DNA from: Streptococcus sp.
GTDB lineage: Bacteria; Bacillota; Bacilli; Lactobacillales; Streptococcaceae
Direction: 5' to 3'
Assembly (NCBI GenBank): GCA_030527925.1
Contig: JAUMZW010000006.1
Location: forward strand, 1-64,000
Length of the DNA stretch: 64,000 nucleotides
The position numbers were made by a program, and so were the translations under genes. The notes under the pieces were generated by a model. It saw nothing but the letters and a program-made list of their open reading frames with translations, made no database searches and was not told the DNA's origin. This document shows, piece by piece, positions 57,705 to 64,000 of this stretch (its first letter is position 1; the number at the start of each line of letters is the position of its first letter).

Positions 57705-58141
57705 AGACCTAACCTCTCTTTAATTTTATTTAAGTACCTTCTCGAAGAATAAGTAACATCTCCATTTTTCATAATGACCTTCATAAATCCATTTTTTTGC
57801 AATTTAAATTGTCTAACATGGGTAATATTAATCAATTCTGATTGTGAAATTTTGACAAAATCAACAGATAATTTTTCTTCAATCTGGGATAGGCGCTTAC
57901 TAACTGTTAATTGAGAATCTACTAATCCTATCATTACTTTACGATTTTCGATAAACACTCTATAGATATTTTTAACATTAACCAAGCTCATTTTATCATC
58001 TTACCGTCCCTTAAGAATAGCTGGGTTTGAAATTGTCTTAATATGATGGGATAAATTCTCTATTTCTTCAGTGATTGCCCTTACTTCAATGACAATGTGA
58101 TTCTCATCTAGATTATGATTTTCCTTCAATTCAACTTCCAG
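57701..58141 (-). pseudogene. LytTR DNA-binding regulator, internal stop and non-standard start
   Basis: A GGAG at 58150-58147 lies 5 bases before a CTG at 58141. From there the frame reads VELKENHNLDENHIVIEVRA ... NPAILKGR, then TAA at 58003-58001, then DDKMSLVNVKNIYRVFIENR to the end at 57701. The total of 146 codons is the usual length of a stand-alone LytTR protein, so both the start (CTG for ATG) and one sense codon have been lost. The remaining open frame from 57991 holds the LytTR domain (LSVDFVKISQSELINITHVR) and might still be translated. Confidence 0.75.
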
Positions 58142-58229
58142 GTTTTCTCCTTTCTATAGCTATTAAACACTATTATTTCTACGACTTCAAGCTTATCAAG
58201 CCATCTGGTTATTTTAGGTCACTAAATGG

Positions 58230-58259
58230 AAAAAAGCTAGGTATATGACCTAACTTTTT
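58230..58259 (-). terminator. Terminator after mutS
   Basis: Minus strand AAAGTTAGGT-CATAT-ACCTAGCTTTTTT directly past the mutS stop. Confidence 0.88.
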
Positions 58260-58262
58260 AGT

Positions 58263-60800
58263 TTATAAATTATTTTTTAAATCCACTAAAGTTGATAAAG
58301 CTTGCATTGGTGTCATGTTATAGACATCAAGACTCTTAATTTTTTCAATGATTTCTGAATTTGCTGACTCAAATAAAGAAATTTGACCTAACTCACTTGA
58401 CTGATTGACAGTATTTTCAACTTTTATTGGTTTTTGTTCTATATTCTCCAAATCTCTAAGAATAACATCTGCTCTTGAGAGTAACTCATTTGGTAATCCT
58501 GCAATTTTTGCGACATGAATACCATAAGATTTATCCGCTGGACCTTGTGTAATTTTATGTAAAAAGGTCACTTCACCATTATCTTCCAGTGTTGCCACAT
58601 GTACATTTACAAGACCTGTCAAGCTATCTGATAAACTTGTCAATTCATGGTAATGAGTTGCAAATAAAGTCTTAGCTCCAATATTCTGATGGATGTATTC
58701 GATAATAGACTGTGCCAATGCCATACCATCATAAGTAGCAGTTCCACGTCCCAATTCGTCAAATAAAATGAGTGAATTGCTACTTGCTCGCTTTATCGCC
58801 TGATTGGCTTCCATCATCTCAACCATAAATGTTGACTGACCTGAAATCAAGTCGTCCGCTGCACCAATTCGTGTAAACATAGCGTCAAAAATAGGTAATT
58901 CAACACTTTCTGCTGAAACAAACGATCCCATCTGTGCCATAATAACTGTAAGTGCAAGTTGACGCATATAAGTTGATTTTCCACTCATATTTGGACCAGT
59001 AATCAATTGAATTTGATCTGTTTGAGGTAAGAAAATATCATTTGGAATATATTCTTGTTTACCCATAACTTTTTCAACAACTGCATGTCTACCTGATAAA
59101 ATATGAATTGTTTCCCTGTTGGTCAAACTTGGTTTTACATAGTGATTCATTTCTGATACAACTGCTAAACTTTGTAAAACATCTACTGTGGCTAAAACTT
59201 TAGATAATTTCTGTAACCTTTCTGTAAAAGATTCTATTTTATCTCTAACTCTTATAAAAATATCATATTCTAAGGTTGAAGATTCCTCTTTTGCCTCTAG
59301 AATTTGCCCCTCAATCTTAGCTAATTCTACTGTACCAAATCGTTCTGAATTTTTAAGAGTTGCTTTACGGAAAAAATAGTCAGGGACTAAAGAAAGGTTT
59401 GAATTTGTAACATGAAAATAATAACCATCTTTTTTATTAAAATCAATTTTTAAAGTTGATATACCTGTCTTTTCCCGCTCACTTACTTCTAGATCAGCAA
59501 TCCAACTACTTCCTTGTCTCATCACCTGACGATAGTTGTCAAGTTTTTCATCAAAACCAGTTTGAATAATATCCCCTTCTGTCAAAGTAGTAGAAGCATC
59601 AGGGTTAATAGCCAAACGAATCAAATTCTCAAGTTCAGGTATAGTATCTATTGAATTGATAATATTAGACAAATAAGGATTCTCAAATGACTCTAAAACT
59701 GCCTTTATTAATGGTACTCTAGATAGAGTCTGCCCTAATTGAACTAAATCTTTTGGATTAGCTTTACCAAATGACACTTTACTGACTAATCTTTCAATAT
59801 CGTAAATTCCTTTTAAACTATCTGTAAGATCGTTTCTCTCTATAAAAGAATTAATAAATACCTGAATAATATTTTGTCTTTCCAAAATTCTATTTTTATC
59901 TACTAAAGGCCTATCAATCCACATTCTTAAAAGGCGGGTTCCCATTGCAGTCTTAGTCTCATCTAATAACCAAAATAGACTACCATATTTTTTCCCAGTC
60001 CTTGCGTTCTCTAACAAATCCAAACTATGTTTAGTTGCATAGGTCATTTGTAGATAATCTTTAATCTCATAATGCTGGACTGCTTGTAAATGAGAAAGCT
60101 GCCTCATTTGTGTTTTATTTACATAGGACAATAATAATTGAGATGAAGAGATTTCAAGTTTTGTCAACGTATTGTCAATTAAGTGTGAATCAACATCCTT
60201 ATTAAACTCTTTTGAAATCAACAAATTCATTTGCTTGATAAACTGTTCTTCTTCATCAACTGTCAACTCATAACCAATGACCAATTCCTTGGCGTGCAAA
60301 TTTAAAATTTCACTACGTAAAGTCAAAAAATCAGAAATATCTGTAGAGAAAAATTCGCCTGTTGAAACATCCATATATGACAAGCCATACGATAGCCCAT
60401 CAGAATCAACTGCAACTAAAAAGTTATGATTTGCATCTGGTTTTAGGGTCGATACTGAAGTTCCTGGTGTTAATACCTGAACAACTTCTCGTTTAACAAC
60501 ACCCACAGCATCTTTAGGATTCTCCATTTGCTCGGCAATAGCAACTTTATAACCAAGTTCGATTAGCTGTTCGATGTATTGTTGGGCTGAATGATAAGGA
60601 ACTCCCGCCATAGGAATCGGATTGTCCGCATTTTTATTACGACTAGTTAGACTAATCTCTAATATATGAGATGCCTTTACTGCATCATCATAAAAAAGTT
60701 CATAAAAATCACCCATACGAAACAATAAAAAAGCATCTGAATAGTCTTTTTTTATATCCAAATACTGTTGCATTCCTGGAGAAATCTTACCTGCCACCAT
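58263..60800 (-). CDS. mutS: DNA mismatch repair protein MutS
   Basis: 845 residues. The mismatch-contact motif [17 protein letters not shown] is near residue 25. The Walker [10 protein letters not shown], the [12 protein letters not shown] signature and THYHELT are near 610-710. The C-terminal tail [19 protein letters not shown] is intact. It detects mismatches and recruits MutL, encoded nearby. 17 bp after argR. Confidence 0.96.
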   Translation of the reverse strand: MVAGKISPGMQQYLDIKKDYSDAFLLFRMGDFYELFYDDAVKASHILEISLTSRNKNADNPIPMAGVPYHSAQQYIEQLIELGYKVAIAEQMENPKDAVGVVKREVVQVLTPGTSVSTLKPDANHNFLVAVDSDGLSYGLSYMDVSTGEFFSTDISDFLTLRSEILNLHAKELVIGYELTVDEEEQFIKQMNLLISKEFNKDVDSHLIDNTLTKLEISSSQLLLSYVNKTQMRQLSHLQAVQHYEIKDYLQMTYATKHSLDLLENARTGKKYGSLFWLLDETKTAMGTRLLRMWIDRPLVDKNRILERQNIIQVFINSFIERNDLTDSLKGIYDIERLVSKVSFGKANPKDLVQLGQTLSRVPLIKAVLESFENPYLSNIINSIDTIPELENLIRLAINPDASTTLTEGDIIQTGFDEKLDNYRQVMRQGSSWIADLEVSEREKTGISTLKIDFNKKDGYYFHVTNSNLSLVPDYFFRKATLKNSERFGTVELAKIEGQILEAKEESSTLEYDIFIRVRDKIESFTERLQKLSKVLATVDVLQSLAVVSEMNHYVKPSLTNRETIHILSGRHAVVEKVMGKQEYIPNDIFLPQTDQIQLITGPNMSGKSTYMRQLALTVIMAQMGSFVSAESVELPIFDAMFTRIGAADDLISGQSTFMVEMMEANQAIKRASSNSLILFDELGRGTATYDGMALAQSIIEYIHQNIGAKTLFATHYHELTSLSDSLTGLVNVHVATLEDNGEVTFLHKITQGPADKSYGIHVAKIAGLPNELLSRADVILRDLENIEQKPIKVENTVNQSSELGQISLFESANSEIIEKIKSLDVYNMTPMQALSTLVDLKNNL

Positions 60801-60817
60801 GTTCTTATCCCTAACCT

Positions 60818-61246
60818 TTAATTTAGATTTTGCTCAAAAACCTTAGCTGTTTCTTCATCTTTACAAATCACAAGTACCGTATCAGCACCAGCTACTGTTC
60901 CTAAAATTTCTGGAATATCATCCTCATCAATAAAATTAGCTAATACATCTGACTCACCTAATTTAGTATGTAAAACTAAAATGAACCCTGCCCTAGCAAC
61001 CTTCACAATATAACTTTTAACAGATTGACTAAATGACGCTACAATAGGGTCAGATAATCTGTAGTATAATTTCCCATCTTCTCCCCTAACTTTTAAGAGT
61101 CCAATCTCTCTCAAATCTCTAGATAAGGTCGCTTGCGTTACTTCAATTCCCTCAAGTGATAGCTGTTTTTTTATCTCTTCTTGAGTACCTAAATGTCCCA
61201 TTTGGATGAGGGTTTTTATTCTAGTTTGTCTTTCTAACTTATTCAT
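60818..61246 (-). CDS. argR: Arginine repressor ArgR/AhrC
   Basis: 142 residues. A winged helix with the motif [29 protein letters not shown] is at about 18-48. The arginine-binding hexamer domain has [19 protein letters not shown]. The role is control of arginine metabolism genes; it is divergent from argS. Streptococci may have several ArgR-type proteins, so which one is not certain. Confidence 0.88.
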   Translation of the reverse strand: MNKLERQTRIKTLIQMGHLGTQEEIKKQLSLEGIEVTQATLSRDLREIGLLKVRGEDGKLYYRLSDPIVASFSQSVKSYIVKVARAGFILVLHTKLGESDVLANFIDEDDIPEILGTVAGADTVLVICKDEETAKVFEQNLN

Positions 61247-61350
61247 TAATCCCCTTTCTTACTTTATATAATCATAGTTTCCATTATAACAAATTCAACA
61301 TAGATTTCATACGTCAATTTGCCCTATTTTCCTTTTTTGAAAAGATTTAA

Positions 61351-61369
61351 CATATGAAAAAATACAGAA
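61351..61369. promoter_or_regulatory. Possible ARG box between argR and argS
   Basis: CATATGAAAAAATACAGAA resembles the ArgR operator pattern (CATGAATAAAAATGCAAG) but with several mismatches. Low support. Confidence 0.25.
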
Positions 61370-61471
61370 ATTTTACAATTTTATTTTTTGTTTTTCGCTC
61401 TAATTGATTACGGTCGTTAATTTTGTAAATTTATGCTAAAATAATGTAAAGATATTAACAAGGAGAGAGTT

Positions 61472-63163
61472 ATGAATACAAAACAAATGATTTCTGATGA
61501 AATTAGTCAAATTGTACCTGAACTGGATCAAGAAACAATTTTTAATTTATTAGAAACACCAAAGAACTCAGAAATGGGAGATATAGCTTTTCCAACATTT
61601 ACTTTAGCTAAAACACTCCGTAAAGCGCCACAATCTATAGCAGCTGAATTAGTTGAAAAAATAAATAAACACTCTTTTGAAAAAGTCGAAGCAGTCGGTC
61701 CATATATCAATTTTTTCCTAAACAAAACAATTATTTCACAGCGTATTATTGCTGATATTATAAAAGAAGGAAGCCATTATGGTGATCAAACTACTGGAGA
61801 AAATCGTAATATCGCTATTGATATGTCTAGTCCAAATATCGCAAAACCTTTTTCTATTGGTCACCTTCGCTCAACAGTTATTGGAGATAGTTTAGCTAAA
61901 ATATTTGAAAAATTAGGTTATCATGCTATCAAAATCAATCATCTTGGCGATTGGGGAAAACAATTTGGACTACTCATTGTGGCATATAAAAAATGGGGTA
62001 ACGAAGAAGCTGTCAAGGCACATCCCATTGATGAATTATTAAAACTGTATGTTAAAATCAATGCTGAAGTAGAGTCTCATCCTGAACTTGATGAGCAAGC
62101 TCGTGAATGGTTTAGAAAACTTGAAAATGGTGATAAAGAAGCGACTGATTTATGGCAATGGTTCCGAGATGAAAGCCTTGTCGAATTTAATAGACTTTAT
62201 AAAGAACTAGATATTACGTTTGATAGTTATAATGGTGAAGCATTTTACAATGATAAAATGGATGCAGTTGTCAATATTCTATCAGAAAAAGGGTTATTAC
62301 AAGAATCTCAAGGAGCTCTTGTTGTAAATCTTGAAAAATACGGGATTGAACATCCAGCCTTAATTAAAAAATCTGATGGGGCCACACTATACATCACTCG
62401 TGATTTAGCAGCCGCTCTATACCGTCATAATACATACAATTTTGCTAAAGCTCTATATGTTGTTGGAAATGAACAATCTGCTCATTTTAAACAATTAAAA
62501 GCTGTCTTAAACGAAATGGATTTTAAATGGAGTGATGACATTATCCACGTGCCTTTTGGTCTAGTCACAAAAGAAGGACAAAAACTCTCAACACGTAAAG
62601 GAAATGTCATTTTACTAGAACCTACTATTGCTGAGGCTATTAAACGCGCTAAATTACAAATCGAGTCTAAAAACCCTGATTTACCTAATAAAGAACAAGT
62701 TGCTCATGCAGTTGGTGTGGGGGCAATCAAGTTCTATGATTTAAAAACAGATAGATTAAATGGCTACGACTTCAATCTCGATACTATGGTATCTTTTGAA
62801 GGAGAAACTGGACCATATGTTCAATATGCCAATGCTAGAATTCAGTCGATTTTACGTAAAGCAAACTTTACACCTGACAATAATACGAAATATAGCTTAA
62901 ATGATTTGGAAAGTTGGGAAATTATAAAATTATTACAAGATTTTCCTCGTATTATTTCTAGAGCTGCTTCAAACTATGAGCCTTCTATTATTGCTAAATT
63001 CTCAATTAGTTTAGCACAAAGTTTCAATAAATACTATGCTCATAACCGTATTTTAGAGGATAATAAACAACGTGATGATAGATTGGCACTCTGCTATGTA
63101 ACTTCAATCATCTTGACAGAATCTTTACGCTTACTTGGTGTTGAAGCCCCTAATGAAATGTAA
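61472..63163 (+). CDS. argS: Arginyl-tRNA synthetase
   Basis: 563 residues, class I synthetase. The N-terminal Add1 domain recognises the D-loop, then comes the HIGH-like SIGHLRST after [10 protein letters not shown], the KMSKS-like [12 protein letters not shown], and a C-terminal anticodon domain. AAGGAGAG lies 8 bases before the ATG, and an extended -10 TATGCTAAAAT lies at 61432-61442. Full length. Confidence 0.95.
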   Translation: MNTKQMISDEISQIVPELDQETIFNLLETPKNSEMGDIAFPTFTLAKTLRKAPQSIAAELVEKINKHSFEKVEAVGPYINFFLNKTIISQRIIADIIKEGSHYGDQTTGENRNIAIDMSSPNIAKPFSIGHLRSTVIGDSLAKIFEKLGYHAIKINHLGDWGKQFGLLIVAYKKWGNEEAVKAHPIDELLKLYVKINAEVESHPELDEQAREWFRKLENGDKEATDLWQWFRDESLVEFNRLYKELDITFDSYNGEAFYNDKMDAVVNILSEKGLLQESQGALVVNLEKYGIEHPALIKKSDGATLYITRDLAAALYRHNTYNFAKALYVVGNEQSAHFKQLKAVLNEMDFKWSDDIIHVPFGLVTKEGQKLSTRKGNVILLEPTIAEAIKRAKLQIESKNPDLPNKEQVAHAVGVGAIKFYDLKTDRLNGYDFNLDTMVSFEGETGPYVQYANARIQSILRKANFTPDNNTKYSLNDLESWEIIKLLQDFPRIISRAASNYEPSIIAKFSISLAQSFNKYYAHNRILEDNKQRDDRLALCYVTSIILTESLRLLGVEAPNEM

Positions 63164-63176
63164 AATATAAAAAAAT

Positions 63177-63208
63177 CGGATAGACCTTATCGTCTTATCC
63201 GCTTTTTT
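63177..63208. terminator. Terminator between argS and the YitT gene
   Basis: CGGATAGAC-CTTATC-GTCTTATCCG hairpin with one mismatch, followed by CTTTTTTT, between convergent genes. Confidence 0.88.
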
Positions 63209-64000
63209 TATACTTTGTCATAATTCTTTCGTTTAATTTTAAAATCAGAACTAATTACTTCATCAACATTAATAATTGAAATAAAAGCATCAGGATCTAT
63301 ATTAGCCATTATATTCTTAACGTCTCTAACCTCATTCGGATTTAAAGCAACATAAAGTACCTTATAAGATTGTCCAGAATAAGCACCTTCTCCATTCAAA
63401 AAAGTGACTCCCCTATTGATTTCATTCAAAATTATTTTTGCTGCTTCTTCGGAATGTCTTGTTATTATAATCATTCCTCGAACCATATATCCACCATTTT
63501 GAACAAAAGTTAATACCTGGCTAAAAACAAAACTAGCTATTAAAGTATAGAGAATTTGTTGTAGGTCAATGTAAACGAGAGAAGCTAACAAGACAAAAGC
63601 ATCTATGATAAGTAATGTTTGTCCCAATTTAAATCCTAAAGTCTCTTCAAGAACTCTACCAATAATATCTGTACCCCCAGTTGTAGCACCATATCTAAAA
63701 ACAATACCACTTCCAGTTCCTGCAAATAAACCAGCTACCACAGCAATCAGCATCATATCATTATGTAAGGGAATTTTTATCGTAAAGTGTTCCCAAAACC
63801 AAATAAACACTGACATTAATACCGTTCCATATATTGTCAAAAAAAGAGCTTTTTTTCCTAATACCCTAGCACCCAAAATGAATAGAGGAATATTAATTAA
63901 TAACGATGAAAGTGCAGGGTTTGTCCCATTCAAAGCATGTACAATTAGTGTAATACCTGCAATTCCTCCTTCTGCTAGATGATTTATCATGTTAAAATGG
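63208..64000 (-). CDS. YitT family (DUF2179) membrane protein, 5' end outside the window
   Basis: At least 264 residues in the window. Helices fill the N-terminal 150 residues with HLAEGGIAGITLI and GATTGGTDIIGRVLEE, and a C-terminal DUF2179 domain has GGYMVRGMIIITRHSEEAAK and ATINDEVR-like TFLNGEGAYSGQ. The family has about 280-290 residues and starts before HLAEGG, and the frame is open to base 64000, so the ATG at 63990 is internal. Function unknown. Confidence 0.85.
   Translation of the reverse strand, partial: HFNMINHLAEGGIAGITLIVHALNGTNPALSSLLINIPLFILGARVLGKKALFLTIYGTVLMSVFIWFWEHFTIKIPLHNDMMLIAVVAGLFAGTGSGIVFRYGATTGGTDIIGRVLEETLGFKLGQTLLIIDAFVLLASLVYIDLQQILYTLIASFVFSQVLTFVQNGGYMVRGMIIITRHSEEAAKIILNEINRGVTFLNGEGAYSGQSYKVLYVALNPNEVRDVKNIMANIDPDAFISIINVDEVISSDFKIKRKNYDKV

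Noticed and set aside
63605-63982. Plus-strand frame of 125 codons opposite the YitT gene
   Set aside because: Shadow of a membrane protein gene; no supporting signal.

Overview
The window looks like chromosomal DNA of a low-GC Streptococcus. Evidence is the AT-rich sequence, the ruvX/ireB/UPF0473 trio, ctsR-clpC, IreB, LytTR-DUF3021, a streptococcal accessory Sec locus, and the mutS-mutL-MFS-ruvA-tag-cinA-recA-spx gene order. Gene content fits a pyogenic-type streptococcus, but I do not assign a species.

Layout. (1) 1-513: decayed IS3-family element running off the left edge. (2) 560-13908, minus strand: a full accessory Sec (SecA2/SecY2) and O-glycosylation operon, secY2-asp1-asp2-asp3-secA2-gtfA-gtfB-asp4-asp5, followed by three sugar transferases (GT2, GT-D/DUF1792, Gtf3-like). 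The large serine-rich-repeat adhesin that these systems export is absent from the window. Upstream of secY2, where it usually lies, are about 600 bp without a gene, an intact IS3-family element (14511-15692) and the tail of an ISL3-family transposase. (3) 16056-26532, minus strand: L-ascorbate utilisation, with ulaA-B-C-D-E-F, a PRD-type regulator, ulaG and phosphoketolase xfp. The ulaA and ulaG promoters share the same two-part control region, a cre site next to a 32-bp conserved operator. (4) 26651-28878: a lipoprotein gene broken by a stop codon, and purA. (5) 29141-35038, plus strand: xpaC-telA, a 169-codon orphan gene bracketed by a duplicated telA 3' end, nested IS remnants, then hslO-dusB-deoxynucleoside kinase. 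(6) 35081-46222: clpC-ctsR, a small export protein, tsf-rpsB with a structured leader, tRNA-Cys, CsbD, a CPBP protein, pepO, a Gfo/Idh oxidoreductase, yaaA and a cluster of DnaA boxes. (7) 46256-64000: acetyltransferase, small basic protein, a large membrane protein, UPF0473-ruvX-ireB, spx, recA, cinA, tag, ruvA, a frameshifted MFS transporter, mutL, a broken LytTR regulator with DUF3021, mutS, argR, argS and a partial YitT protein.

How the parts fit. Region 2 encodes one machine: GtfA/GtfB add GlcNAc to the adhesin, Gtf3, GT-D and GT2 extend the glycan, Asp1-3 modify and escort it, and SecA2/SecY2/Asp4/Asp5 export it. Region 3 takes up ascorbate as the 6-phosphate, opens and decarboxylates it, epimerises it to D-xylulose 5-phosphate, and can cleave that with phosphoketolase. 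Region 7 groups DNA repair and recombination genes.

Besides the IS remnants, three chromosomal genes carry clear lesions: the lipoprotein, the MFS transporter and the LytTR regulator. Structure beyond ordinary annotation includes the paired ula control regions, a three-way-junction-like RNA before xfp, a possibly leaderless hslO mRNA, and the 46-bp repeat around the orphan gene. All calls come from reading the sequence; no database search was run.
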